Notes: generated by a model not told the origin, from the sequence alone. 43,118 nt of DNA from Pelistega suis (GCF_013133795.1 NZ_JABGBN010000010.1:1-43118), one strand, 5' to 3'. Shown: positions 8,851 to 16,931, counted from the stretch's first letter. A program made the numbers and translations.

Positions 8851-10037
8851 CAAATTACTCCTTTTTCTTGCATTTTTTGAATCTGCTCTTCATTAAATTC
8901 TAAGTTTTTTAGAATTTGCCATGTATGCTCACCAAGCGCAGGAATTGCCCCCATACGATAATGAAACTGATTGTTCTTGCCTGGTGGCAAAAGTGCGGGT
9001 AATTCACCAACAGGACTATCGACTGTTGTCCAACGATTTCTCGCTTGTAATTGTGGATGTTGCCATACCCCATGCATATCATTAACACTCGCATTGGCAA
9101 TACCTGCTCTCTCTAATCGATTGATAATCTCCTCTTTTGATAAGGACATCAATACAGAGTCGATAATTGCTTTTAATTTATCTCGATTTTGATGGCGCAA
9201 ACTATTATTTAGATAAAGCGGGTGTGTACTTAATTCTGCTTTTTCTAATACTAACTCACAAAATGACTTCCACTCTCTCTCATTTTGTAGACCTAGCATC
9301 ACCGTTTGTTTATTCGCCACTTCGAAAGGCCCATAGGGATAAATCGCCGCGTGAGCAGCACCCGCTCTTTCGGGAGGCGATGCTCCGTCAAATGCATAAT
9401 ACAGCGGAAAACTCATCCACTCCACCATGCTCTCTAACATCGATAAATCGATATGACTACCCTCTCCCGTTTTCTCACGTAACAGTAAAGCTGACAAAAT
9501 ATTACTATAGGCATACATGCCTGCGGCAATATCCGCAATAGAACATCCTGCTTTTGCCATATTCTCTTTTGTGCCTGTGACGGAAATAAAACCAGACTCA
9601 CTTTGAATTAATAAGTCATAAGCCTTTTTCTTTTCATACAATCCACCAATACCATAGCCCGAAATATCACAAACAATCAGTCGTGGATATTGTTGATGTA
9701 AATCCTCATAGGATAATCCTAATCGCTTGGCTGCACCAGGTGCGAGATTTTGGATAACAACATCAACTTCAGGCAATAATCTCTGCAAAATCTCTTTGGC
9801 TTCTTCACTTTTTAAATCTAACGTTAAGCTCTCTTTTGAACGATTAGTCCACACAAAATGTGATGCCATGCCTTGTACTCGCGTATCGTAAGCACGTGCA
9901 AAATCCCCCTCTCCCGGACGTTCTACTTTAATAACACGAGCCCCTAAATCCGCTAATTGCCTTGAGCAAAAAGGCGCGGCAATCGCATGCTCAAAGCTTA
10001 GTACGGTTATTCCTTCCAAAGGCATTTTGGTTTGCAT
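8850..10037 (-). CDS. Class III CoA-transferase (CaiB/BaiF family)
   Basis: A 395-aa family III CoA-transferase, which moves CoA between carboxylic acids. It opens MQTKMPLEGITVLSFEHAIA and has typical segments GARVIKVERPGEGDFAR, NRSKESLTLDLKS and CDISGYG. The catalytic aspartate is probably D141 in KKAYDLLIQSESG. AAGGAAATAGC gives a good ribosome site for the first ATG. It lies 11 bp after the hydratase gene and its stop overlaps the lyase start, so the three genes form one unit. Activation of mesaconate, itaconate, methylsuccinate or a related C5 acid from succinyl-CoA is the likely job; the acid itself cannot be read from sequence. Confidence 0.87.
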   Translation of the reverse strand: MQTKMPLEGITVLSFEHAIAAPFCSRQLADLGARVIKVERPGEGDFARAYDTRVQGMASHFVWTNRSKESLTLDLKSEEAKEILQRLLPEVDVVIQNLAPGAAKRLGLSYEDLHQQYPRLIVCDISGYGIGGLYEKKKAYDLLIQSESGFISVTGTKENMAKAGCSIADIAAGMYAYSNILSALLLREKTGEGSHIDLSMLESMVEWMSFPLYYAFDGASPPERAGAAHAAIYPYGPFEVANKQTVMLGLQNEREWKSFCELVLEKAELSTHPLYLNNSLRHQNRDKLKAIIDSVLMSLSKEEIINRLERAGIANASVNDMHGVWQHPQLQARNRWTTVDSPVGELPALLPPGKNNQFHYRMGAIPALGEHTWQILKNLEFNEEQIQKMQEKGVI

Positions 10038-10048
10038 GCTATTTCCTT

Positions 10049-10873
10049 CTATTCAAACGATACTTCTGCTTGCTGAGCGATAGTACCCTCTTGTTGCGCC
10101 CATGCACTTGCCTTACCCTCTTCTGTAATACGACCCTCTACTCTAAAAGGCGTAGGGCATATCAAGGGGCGTAATCCACGGAAAGAAAAAGAAGTGACCT
10201 TTTTGTTTGGATGTGCATGCCGGAAACCATGTAAAACATAGGTAGCAATCATCGGACCATGTACCACTAAACCAGGATAACCCTCTTGTTCTGTCGCATA
10301 AGGATAGTCATAGTGGATACGATGACCATTAAATGTAACCGCTGAATATCGAAATAACATCACACTACTAGGCTCAATGTATTCTGACCACTCCGCTCCA
10401 GTGGCTTGCTCTGTGCCGGTCAATTTAGGTGGGCTCGGCTCACGATAGACAATATCTTGTTCTTCAGAAATACAAAGCTCATCATGCTGATAATACTCAT
10501 GCTTGACAGTAACAAACAATAATTTGCCTGTACTACCTTCTTTTTCCTTAATCGCTTGGATAGTAGATACTCGTCGACCAAACTGACCAATCACTAGAGG
10601 GCGAATAAATTGCAATCGCCCTCCTGCCCACATACGATTACGATTATCTGCTGGGGGCAAAAAACCACCTCGTTTAGGGTGACCATCAGCCCCTAATTCT
10701 GACAGACTTAGGGGATCAATAAATAAAGCCCAATGCCACAATTCTGGCAAATCATCTCCATCCTGAGGAATGTTTGCATTTAAACTCAAAGCTATCTTTT
10801 TAATATGGCTGGGATTAATAAACTCTTCATATACCTCTTGTTTACCTAACCATAGTGACCAATCTGTACGCAT
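10049..10873 (-). CDS. Mesaconyl-CoA-hydratase-like protein (MaoC/hot-dog family)
   Basis: A 274-aa double hot-dog protein of the mesaconyl-C4-CoA hydratase / HTD2-like family. The N-terminal half carries LPELWHWALFIDPL and GFLPPADNRNRMWAGGRL. The C-terminal half (about 175-215) has the hydratase-like motif FNGHRIHYDYPYA followed by YPGLVVHGPMIATY. It is first in the minus-strand unit with the CoA-transferase and CitE-like lyase. The expected reaction is addition of water across the double bond of a branched C4/C5 enoyl-CoA, giving the hydroxyacyl-CoA that the lyase cleaves. It faces an acyl-CoA dehydrogenase across a 117-bp divergent promoter region. Confidence 0.83.
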   Translation of the reverse strand: MRTDWSLWLGKQEVYEEFINPSHIKKIALSLNANIPQDGDDLPELWHWALFIDPLSLSELGADGHPKRGGFLPPADNRNRMWAGGRLQFIRPLVIGQFGRRVSTIQAIKEKEGSTGKLLFVTVKHEYYQHDELCISEEQDIVYREPSPPKLTGTEQATGAEWSEYIEPSSVMLFRYSAVTFNGHRIHYDYPYATEQEGYPGLVVHGPMIATYVLHGFRHAHPNKKVTSFSFRGLRPLICPTPFRVEGRITEEGKASAWAQQEGTIAQQAEVSFE

Positions 10874-10948
10874 TATGCACCCTTATTTATATGTCATTTC
10901 TATATAATATATACAATCTAATCGCTTGTAGACTATTTTCTTATCATC

Positions 10949-10977
10949 ATAGTCAAACTATTTATTTTGTAGTCAAA
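10949..10977. promoter_or_regulatory. Operator-like repeats between hydratase and acyl-CoA dehydrogenase
   Basis: Within the 117-bp divergent gap there is a perfect inverted repeat ATAGT-caa-ACTAT (10949-10961). The octamer TAGTCAAA occurs twice in direct orientation (10950-10957 and 10970-10977), exactly 20 bp apart, about two helical turns. This lies just before the dehydrogenase start and could bind a dimeric regulator controlling both directions. AT-rich TATATAATATAT at 10901-10912 may supply a minus-strand -10. No regulator gene is adjacent. Confidence 0.4.
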
Positions 10978-10990
10978 GAGAAGAATTATC

Positions 10991-12151
10991 ATGCCTGATA
11001 CTGAAAATAATTATAACGATATCCGCGATGCTATCCGTGATTTAATGCAGCAATTCCCCGCCGAATACTTTCGCAAAATTGATGAAGAGAAAGCCTATCC
11101 TGAAGCTTTTGTTGAAGCGCTCACAAAAGCAGGTTGGTTAGCGGCACTCATTCCTCAAGAATATGGTGGTTCAGGTCTGAGTTTGACAGAGGCAACGGTG
11201 ATTATGGAAGAAATTAATCGCAATGGTGGTAACTCTGGAGCTTGTCATGGTCAAATGTACAATATGGGGACTATCTTACGCCATGGGTCTAAAGCACAAA
11301 AAGAACGCTACCTTCCTCTCATTGCAGACGGATCACTACGCTTACAATCCATGGCCGTCACAGAACCGACCACTGGTACAGATACAACAAAAATTAAAAC
11401 TACGGCCATCAAAAAAGATGGTCGTTATGTGATTAATGGTCAAAAAGTATGGATTTCTCGTGTTCAACACAGTGACCTTATGATTCTTCTAGCTCGTACC
11501 ACACCTTTAGATCAAGTAAAGAAAAAATCAGAAGGAATGTCCATTTTCCTAGTCGATATTGCTCAAGCCATCCAACAAGGAATGACCGTTCACCCCATAC
11601 CCAATATGGTTAACCACGAAACCAATGAGCTATTTTTTGATAATTTAGAGATCCCCGAGGAAAATCTTATTGGTGAAGAAGGTAAAGGCTTTAAGTATAT
11701 TCTAGACGGACTGAATGCTGAACGAACATTAATCGCTGCTGAATGTATTGGTGATGGTTATTGGTTTATCGATAAGGTCACGCAATACGCAAAAGAACGA
11801 AAAGTTTTTGGTCGCCCCATCGGTCAAAACCAAGGCGTTCAATTTCCTATCGCAAAAGCTTTTATTAATATTGAGGCCGCCAGTCTTATGCGTTACGAGG
11901 CAAGTCGTCGTTTTGATGCACATCTACCGATGGGCACGCAAGCGAATATGGCTAAACTACTGGCCTCAGAAGCATCTTGGGAAGCGGCCAATGCATGCTT
12001 ACAATTTCATGGAGGATTTGGCTTTGCCAATGAATACGATATTGAACGCAAATTTAGAGAAACTCGTCTTTATCAAGTAGCACCTATATCCACCAACCTT
12101 ATTTATTCCTATGTGGCTGAGCACGTTCTTGGTTTACCTCGTAGTTTCTAA
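10991..12151 (+). CDS. Acyl-CoA dehydrogenase
   Basis: A 386-aa FAD enzyme that forms the alpha-beta double bond in acyl-CoA esters and passes electrons to ETF. It shows the N-terminal helical region (AALIPQEYGGSGLSLTEA), the FAD-binding middle domain (QSMAVTEPTTGTDTTKIKT, KVWISRVQHSDLM) and the C-terminal helices (KERKVFGRPIGQNQGVQF, LQFHGGFGFANEYDIER). The usual C-terminal YEGT catalytic loop is absent. E244 in GLNAERTLIAAE is the probable base, as in isovaleryl-CoA-type members. Divergent from the hydratase/transferase/lyase unit, it could oxidise methylsuccinyl-CoA to mesaconyl-CoA, though this is inference. Its end overlaps the convergent DUF1289 gene by 4 bp. Confidence 0.9.
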   Translation: MPDTENNYNDIRDAIRDLMQQFPAEYFRKIDEEKAYPEAFVEALTKAGWLAALIPQEYGGSGLSLTEATVIMEEINRNGGNSGACHGQMYNMGTILRHGSKAQKERYLPLIADGSLRLQSMAVTEPTTGTDTTKIKTTAIKKDGRYVINGQKVWISRVQHSDLMILLARTTPLDQVKKKSEGMSIFLVDIAQAIQQGMTVHPIPNMVNHETNELFFDNLEIPEENLIGEEGKGFKYILDGLNAERTLIAAECIGDGYWFIDKVTQYAKERKVFGRPIGQNQGVQFPIAKAFINIEAASLMRYEASRRFDAHLPMGTQANMAKLLASEASWEAANACLQFHGGFGFANEYDIERKFRETRLYQVAPISTNLIYSYVAEHVLGLPRSF

Positions 12152-12393
12152 AAAAGCGTTAGATTCTCATTTTCGAGAATGGTTTCTTGTAGCGAATTCA
12201 ATTGCTCTTTATAAGCCTTAAAACGACGAAACCGACAAGCTTTTAAGACAGTTCTTTTTTGAGTAGCGGATAATTGTTGCCAATAAAACCGCTCATCTCG
12301 CGTGCGGTAACAGCCTAAGCAATATCCCTTTTCATTAGATTGACAAACGTTAACACAAGGACTTGGAATATCAAAAAACTCAAGCTGTTCCAT
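12148..12393 (-). CDS. DUF1289 small cysteine-rich protein
   Basis: An 81-aa protein with the DUF1289 signature: PCVNVCQSNEKGYCLGCYRT holds four cysteines that could bind a metal, followed by RTRDERFYWQQL. I chose the ATG at 12391-12393 because AAAGG lies 9 nt before it. A GTG at 12397-12399 overlapping the upstream stop would add two residues but leaves too little room for a ribosome site. It is the last gene of the arginase/PACE unit. The function of the family is not known to me. Confidence 0.8.
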   Translation of the reverse strand: MEQLEFFDIPSPCVNVCQSNEKGYCLGCYRTRDERFYWQQLSATQKRTVLKACRFRRFKAYKEQLNSLQETILENENLTLF

Positions 12394-12398
12394 CAGCA

Positions 12399-12836
12399 CT
12401 AACCTTTTATCAGCTTGCTACGAATAATATCGTAAGCCAAATTAAATACATACGTATAAGGAAGATAAAAGAGAATAAAGACGATATCTAAAACAATCGC
12501 CTCCCATAAACCAATCCCAAGGTACCACATAATAAAAGGGATGGTCATCATAAAAAGGGTCGTCTCAAAACCTATCGCATGCAAAGTACGTACGATAGTT
12601 GTTTTGGTTAGACCTCGTTTTCGTAGGATATGATCAAAAAGTGCGTTGTAACTCATATTTAAAAGTAGTGCCATGATAGCAATCACAACCGTGACAACAC
12701 CCATATCCAAAGCACTATGATCAAAAAGCCAGATACCTAGTGCTGTCGACATGCCAATCCCTAAGACTTCAAAAAGCAAGGCATAAAAAAATCGTTCTCC
12801 CACACTTTTATGGTAAACCTCATTAACACTACTCAT
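12399..12836 (-). CDS. PACE-family multidrug/polyamine efflux transporter
   Basis: A 145-aa inner-membrane protein made of two bacterial transmembrane pair repeats (four helices: about 15-36, 43-65, 83-105 and 110-132). E14 at the head of helix 1, in the context GERFFYALLFE, matches the conserved glutamate essential in AceI. PACE members export biocides such as chlorhexidine, and short diamines are reported as physiological substrates of AceI. Its start overlaps the arginase stop by one base (TAATG), suggesting coupled translation and a link to arginine/ornithine/putrescine metabolism, which is inference. Confidence 0.82.
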   Translation of the reverse strand: MSSVNEVYHKSVGERFFYALLFEVLGIGMSTALGIWLFDHSALDMGVVTVVIAIMALLLNMSYNALFDHILRKRGLTKTTIVRTLHAIGFETTLFMMTIPFIMWYLGIGLWEAIVLDIVFILFYLPYTYVFNLAYDIIRSKLIKG

Positions 12837-13750
12837 TAAGGTCTCACTAAGGTATTTTTACCAAACAAGCTTTCTACTAATTCAACCGCAATATTCGCTG
12901 TTAAATTACGCACATCTAATGCGGGATTTAATTCAACAATATCTAAAGAGGCCATACGTCCTGTATCGGCAATCATCTCCATGCACAGTTGAGCCTCACG
13001 ATAATTAGGACCACCGCGCACCGTTGTACCAACACCTGGTGCTATTTCAGGATCTAAGAAATCCACATCAAAGCTTACATGCAAATGGATATTATCATTT
13101 AAGCCTTCTAGGGCTTTTTCCATTGTATGACGCATACCCACTTCATCAATATAACGCATATCAAAAACACGGATACCCGCCTCATGGATAAAGTGTTTTT
13201 CCCCCTCATCCACGCTACGAATACCGATTTGATAAATGTTTTTTGCTTCTAAGGTTGGCACATGTCCTGACATCTCAACCAAGGCTTTAGGTCCATGACC
13301 AAACAAACAAGCCACTGGCATGCCGTGCATATTTCCGGAAGGCGTAATTTCTGCCGTATTAAAATCAGTATGGGCATCTAACCAGATAATACGCAGCTCT
13401 TTATTTTGTTCACGACAATGACGCGCCACCGCACTAATTGACCCTGCACCTAGACAGTGATCTCCACCAAGCATAATCGGCATATGACCACGTTTTAACT
13501 CAGCATAAATGGCGTCATGTGCTAATTGATTCCACTCAATCACCTGCTCCAAATGACGATAACCATCAACAGGCTTAGTAAAAGGATTAGCAGGTCCATG
13601 CAGATTACCCATATCATGCACCTCAAGTCCCATACGTTCCAACATTTGCGTAATGCCTGCTACACGTAGTGCTTCCGGTCCCATACTAGAACCACGATGA
13701 CCCGCCCCAACATCTGTTGGTACGCCAATTAAACTAATCTTTTTTAGCAT
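12836..13750 (-). CDS. rocF: Arginase
   Basis: Arginase hydrolyses L-arginine to ornithine and urea with a binuclear manganese centre. The 304-aa sequence is the usual length and carries the metal-binding motifs GGDHCLGAGS, LDAHTDFNT and SFDVDFLDPEIAPG, with the N-terminal ISLIGVPTDVGAGHRG. Agmatinase is an alternative within the superfamily, but the N-terminal and SFDVDFLDP regions favour arginase. It is first in a three-gene overlapping unit with the PACE transporter and DUF1289 protein and is divergent from a TRAP binding protein. No urease genes are in view. Confidence 0.92.
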   Translation of the reverse strand: MLKKISLIGVPTDVGAGHRGSSMGPEALRVAGITQMLERMGLEVHDMGNLHGPANPFTKPVDGYRHLEQVIEWNQLAHDAIYAELKRGHMPIMLGGDHCLGAGSISAVARHCREQNKELRIIWLDAHTDFNTAEITPSGNMHGMPVACLFGHGPKALVEMSGHVPTLEAKNIYQIGIRSVDEGEKHFIHEAGIRVFDMRYIDEVGMRHTMEKALEGLNDNIHLHVSFDVDFLDPEIAPGVGTTVRGGPNYREAQLCMEMIADTGRMASLDIVELNPALDVRNLTANIAVELVESLFGKNTLVRP

Positions 13751-13871
13751 TTTCCCACTCGATTTGTGATGTTATTAATTCCCTCATCATAGCCTAAGCG
13801 ATTGAAAATGACTACTTTTTAAACATAATGTTAAATATTTCATACGCGAATCATTAGAGGCATATAGACTG

Positions 13872-13900
13872 TTTACACATCATACCTTTAGCCTTATATT
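13872..13900 (+). promoter_or_regulatory. Sigma-70-type promoter for the TRAP binding protein
   Basis: TTTACA (13872-13877) and TATATT (13895-13900) are separated by an ideal 17 bp and lie about 33 bp before the start codon of the plus-strand gene. This is a near-consensus vegetative promoter placed in the 182-bp gap that also serves arginase on the other strand. Confidence 0.55.
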
Positions 13901-13932
13901 ATGACAATTAATGCTCCTGAGATGGAAACATA

Positions 13933-14910
13933 ATGAAAAACACATGGTTACGCAAATTATTACTTAGCTGTCTTATAAGTAGTACCTTTCTCACCCCCGC
14001 CTTAGCAGAAAAGTCTATAAAGCTAGCCAATGCCTTATCTAAGGAATCGCATTATGGTGTAGCTGCAACTGCACTTGAGGAGTCGCTCAAGCAGGCACTA
14101 CCCGAAAAATTTAAAGTTGAGCATTTTGCCAATAGTGCTTTGGGAGGAGAACGTGAAGTTATTGAGGGAGTTCAGCTAGGCACTATTGATGCTGCTATCC
14201 TATCTACGGGTGCGGTTCTAAATTTTGTTCCACAAGTCGGTGTTTTAGATATCCCTTTCTTATTTAAAGATCTAGCCCATGCACGAAGTATTTTAGACGG
14301 TAAGATTGGGCAGCAAATGCTGGAGGAATTTCCTAAACGCAATATTATTGCACTAGCTTGGGGGGATCAAGGATTTCGTCATATCACTAACAATAAATTA
14401 GTGATTAAAACACCTACCGATACCAAGAGCCTTAAAATTCGTACAACAGAAAATCCTGTACATATTATGGCATTTAAACACCTAGGTATTCTAGCAACAC
14501 CAATGGCATGGCCAGAAGTACAGCCAGCGCTACAACAAGGCACCGTAGATGGTCAAGAAAATCCAATCTCTGTGATTGCATCAATGAAACTCAATCAAGT
14601 ACAAAAACATCTTGCCCTTACTGGTCATGTCTATTCACCTGCTCTCGTTATATTTTCACCTTCTTTTTATAATTCCCTTACTTCGGCAGAGAAAAATACA
14701 CTTAAAATAGCAAGCCAAGATGCTGCTAAAGCAATGAGAAAGTTTGTTGATGAGATTGAGCAATCTGGCATTGCAAGCCTTAAAGAAGCTGGCATGATAG
14801 TAACTGAAGACGTAGATAAACAAGCGTTTGCGAATATCGTTAAAGAAATTTACCCAGAATACTATAAACGCTACTCTAAGGACTTAATTGAGCAAATTGT
14901 TGCTCAGTAA
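13933..14910 (+). CDS. TRAP transporter substrate-binding protein, DctP family (no adjacent permease)
   Basis: A 325-aa periplasmic binding protein. The signal peptide covers about residues 1-25 (MKNTWLRKLLLSC, cleavage near ALA-EK). The DctP-family signature is clear: FANSALGGEREVIEGVQLGTID, LDIPFLF, and WPEVQPALQQGTVDGQENP, with an arginine in LKIRTTENP placed where DctP proteins bind the substrate carboxylate. The family takes up C4-dicarboxylates and similar acids with DctQ/DctM partners. No permease genes follow; the gene stands alone before the serA terminator. It may serve a permease encoded elsewhere, possibly supplying the neighbouring CoA-ester pathway, which is speculation. Confidence 0.9.
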   Translation: MKNTWLRKLLLSCLISSTFLTPALAEKSIKLANALSKESHYGVAATALEESLKQALPEKFKVEHFANSALGGEREVIEGVQLGTIDAAILSTGAVLNFVPQVGVLDIPFLFKDLAHARSILDGKIGQQMLEEFPKRNIIALAWGDQGFRHITNNKLVIKTPTDTKSLKIRTTENPVHIMAFKHLGILATPMAWPEVQPALQQGTVDGQENPISVIASMKLNQVQKHLALTGHVYSPALVIFSPSFYNSLTSAEKNTLKIASQDAAKAMRKFVDEIEQSGIASLKEAGMIVTEDVDKQAFANIVKEIYPEYYKRYSKDLIEQIVAQ

Positions 14911-14939
14911 ATAATTTCGCTCACCTCAAAGAGTTATTT

Positions 14940-14977
14940 AAAAGAAAAAGCTCCTAAGCAAAAATCACTTAGGAGCT
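14940..14977 (-). terminator. Rho-independent terminator of serA
   Basis: A perfect 10-bp stem AGCTCCTAAG/CTTAGGAGCT (14949-14958 with 14968-14977, 9-nt loop) is followed on the minus strand by TTTTTCTTT. It lies 31 bp beyond the serA stop. It may also slow plus-strand transcripts leaving the TRAP binding protein gene, though the plus side lacks a T-run. Confidence 0.8.
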
Positions 14978-15007
14978 CTTACGCTTATAAATAGAAAATC
15001 GTGCTAA

Positions 15008-16237
15008 TTAGTACAACACGCGTGTCTTAATCGTACCCTCAATAGCTTTTAACTGATCAAGAATATCCGTTTTATCATTTTTCTCAACATCGATTACAAC
15101 ATAACCAATATTTGCGTTCGTTTGTAAGTATTGACCCACGATATTAACACCGTCTTGAGTGAATACCTTATTCAGACTCGTTAATACACCTGGCTTATTA
15201 ACGTGGATATGCATATAACGGCTGGCCCCTTTGTTTTCTGGTAGAGATACCTCAGGGAAATTCACCGCAGATAATGTTGAACCATTGTCTGAGTAACGGA
15301 CAATCTTGCTCGCCACTTCGATACCGATATTACCTTGTGCTTCTACTGTTGAACCACCAATATGCGGTGTCAGGATAACATTATCAAACTTACGTAAAGG
15401 CGATAAGAACTCCTCTTGATTTGATTTAGGCTCTACAGGGAATACGTCAATTGCTGCACCATTAAGACGTTTATCCTCAAGTGCTTGCGCTAATGCATCA
15501 ATATCCACCACTGTACCACGCGATGCATTGATTAAAATCGCGCCTTGCTTCATCTGAGCGATACGCTCCGCACTCATCAAGTTCTTAGTACCGTCATCTT
15601 CTGGTACATGCAGTGTCACGATGTCACTCTGCGCCAATAATTCGCTTAAATTAGCAACTGGTCGTGCATTACCAAGCGGTAATTTTGTCTCAATATCATA
15701 GAATAATACTTCCATGCCCAATGCTTCAGCCAATACGCTCACTTGAGTCCCGATATGACCATAACCCACGATCCCAAGTTTCTTACCGCGTACTTCATGG
15801 CAACCATCCGCAGATTTATTCCATTCACCACGGTGAACCTGTGCATTTGCCTCTGGAATTTTACGCATGAGTAAAATCATCTCTCCTAACACAAGCTCCG
15901 CTACTGACCGTGTGTTTGAGAAAGGTGCATTAAAGACAGGAATACCTCGCTTAGCCGCCGCATCTAGGTCAACTTGATTGGTACCGATACAAAAACACGA
16001 AATACCGATAAGTTTTTTAGCATGGGATAAAACTTCTTCAGTAAGCTGTGTACGAGAACGAATACCAATAAAATGTGCCTCAGAAATTGCATCAATTAAT
16101 GCTTGACCTTCTAACGCCTTTTTATGAAATTCAATATTGGTATAACCATTAGCACTAAGCACATCGAGTGCATTAGGGTGTACGCCTTCTAATAAGACGA
16201 TTTTAATTTTGCTTTTATCTAAAGATAGTTTTTCCAT
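15008..16237 (-). CDS. serA: D-3-phosphoglycerate dehydrogenase
   Basis: SerA oxidises 3-phosphoglycerate with NAD+ in the first step of serine synthesis. With the ATG at 16235-16237 the product is 409 aa, close to the E. coli enzyme (410), and begins MEKLSLDKSKIKIVLLEG; an upstream TTG would add 11 residues and is less likely. The NAD-binding motif GIVGYGHIGTQ, the catalytic region (NASRGTVVD, TPHIGGST) and a C-terminal ACT domain (MHIHVNKPGVLTSLNKVF to the end) are present. The ACT domain allows feedback inhibition by serine. It stands alone with its own terminator, at the edge of the restriction-modification island. Confidence 0.95.
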   Translation of the reverse strand: MEKLSLDKSKIKIVLLEGVHPNALDVLSANGYTNIEFHKKALEGQALIDAISEAHFIGIRSRTQLTEEVLSHAKKLIGISCFCIGTNQVDLDAAAKRGIPVFNAPFSNTRSVAELVLGEMILLMRKIPEANAQVHRGEWNKSADGCHEVRGKKLGIVGYGHIGTQVSVLAEALGMEVLFYDIETKLPLGNARPVANLSELLAQSDIVTLHVPEDDGTKNLMSAERIAQMKQGAILINASRGTVVDIDALAQALEDKRLNGAAIDVFPVEPKSNQEEFLSPLRKFDNVILTPHIGGSTVEAQGNIGIEVASKIVRYSDNGSTLSAVNFPEVSLPENKGASRYMHIHVNKPGVLTSLNKVFTQDGVNIVGQYLQTNANIGYVVIDVEKNDKTDILDQLKAIEGTIKTRVLY

Positions 16238-16285
16238 GCTAAAACCTACGTTGTTGTGGTGAAAAATCAAAACCTAAGAGCTCTT

Positions 16286-16314
16286 ATCATATCAGGTTAC
16301 ATTAGGGAGATAAA
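16286..16314 (-). promoter_or_regulatory. Possible serA promoter
   Basis: On the minus strand TTTATC (16309-16314) and TATGAT (16286-16291) are spaced 17 bp apart and end about 49 bp before the chosen serA ATG. The -10 is good and the -35 weak. Confidence 0.3.
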
Positions 16315-16442
16315 TAGTTAACGCTTGTGATGGAAACTTTTTATGCTTATCTGTTATATAACTACCTTTTAAGGATAAGTTTATTTAAAAATTTTTACTC
16401 TTTAGATGACAATCGGGAAATTTGAGGTTGCTATATTACCCA

Positions 16443-16467
16443 ACGCTTGGGAACAGCGAAAGTTGGG
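16443..16467 (+). repeat. hsdS left-boundary repeat, 25 bp (copy 1 of 4)
   Basis: The 25-bp sequence beginning ACGCTTGGGAACAGCG is identical, in reverse complement, at 18322-18346 (silent cassette 2) and 21735-21759 (second half of hsdS). A 23-bp identical core is at 22299-22321 (first half of hsdS). It encodes the conserved AWEQRKLG segment and marks the 5' side of every recognition domain. Confidence 0.9.
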
Positions 16468-16834
16468 AGGAATTCTAGAGGCTATACCATTTAAAAAATA
16501 TTTGAAAAAAGATGAACCAAAAGGGATATATGAAATTATCCAACAAGGAAGTGATCCAGTAGTTGGTTTTGCAAACGGAGAACCTTATAAAAATTTTGAG
16601 AGTGTTGTTATTTTTGGTGATCACACATTATCGTTATATAAACCTAATAAGCCATTTTTTGTAGCTACTGACGGCGTAAGAATTTTAAAAGGTATAAATA
16701 GCACTAACGGATATTATCTTTATACATTATTAGAAAAATATAAACCGAGTAGTGAAGGGTATAAAAGATATTTTTCTATCTTATCTGAACAAGATATTTC
16801 ATTTACAGATAACTTAGAAGAACAACAAAAAATC

Positions 16835-16886
16835 GGTGACTTTTTCGCCCAGCTTGACCGTTACATCACCATTCATCAGCGTAAGT
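16835..16886 (+). repeat. hsdS right-boundary repeat, 52 bp exact with the end of hsdS
   Basis: These 52 bp are the exact reverse complement of 21304-21355 at the 3' end of the expressed hsdS. The last 28 bp (16859-16886) also match 17879-17906 and 21856-21883, so all four recognition domains share the same 3' boundary, encoding [10 protein letters not shown]. The copies at 16835 and 21304 are inverted relative to each other, about 4.4 kb apart, and span the recombinase, cassette 2, hsdM and fic. Confidence 0.9.
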
Positions 16887-16893
16887 GAAACAC

Positions 16894-16910
16894 ATAGTTT
16901 TGCAAACTAT
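16894..16910. promoter_or_regulatory. 17-bp perfect inverted repeat before the recombinase gene
   Basis: ATAGTTT-tgc-AAACTAT lies between the stop of the silent cassette and the recombinase ATG, 21 bp upstream of the start codon. It could be an operator or a leader hairpin limiting recombinase synthesis. No second copy was noticed beside the other hsdS units, so it is less likely to be the crossover site. Confidence 0.4.
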
Positions 16911-16931
16911 ATTTCATAGGAATAAATAATC

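Larger units (their letters stand above)
16406..16888 (+). pseudogene. Silent hsdS cassette: single target-recognition domain (TRD-c)
   Basis: An open frame of 160 aa that encodes one HsdS target-recognition domain bounded by AWEQRKLGG at the left and EQQKIGDFFAQLDRYITIHQ at the right, the same boundaries as each half of the full-length HsdS at 21251-22375. The residues before AWEQRK do not match HsdS, and there is no ribosome site before the first ATG. The frame stops directly after QRK. It is therefore best read as a promoterless storage cassette, in the opposite orientation to the expressed gene. The recognition domain differs from both domains of the expressed HsdS, so swapping it in would change DNA specificity. 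A tyrosine recombinase gene follows 43 bp later. Confidence 0.8.

Noticed and set aside
16238-16270. TTG start adding 11 residues to SerA
   Set aside because: The ATG at 16237 gives the conserved family start and length.
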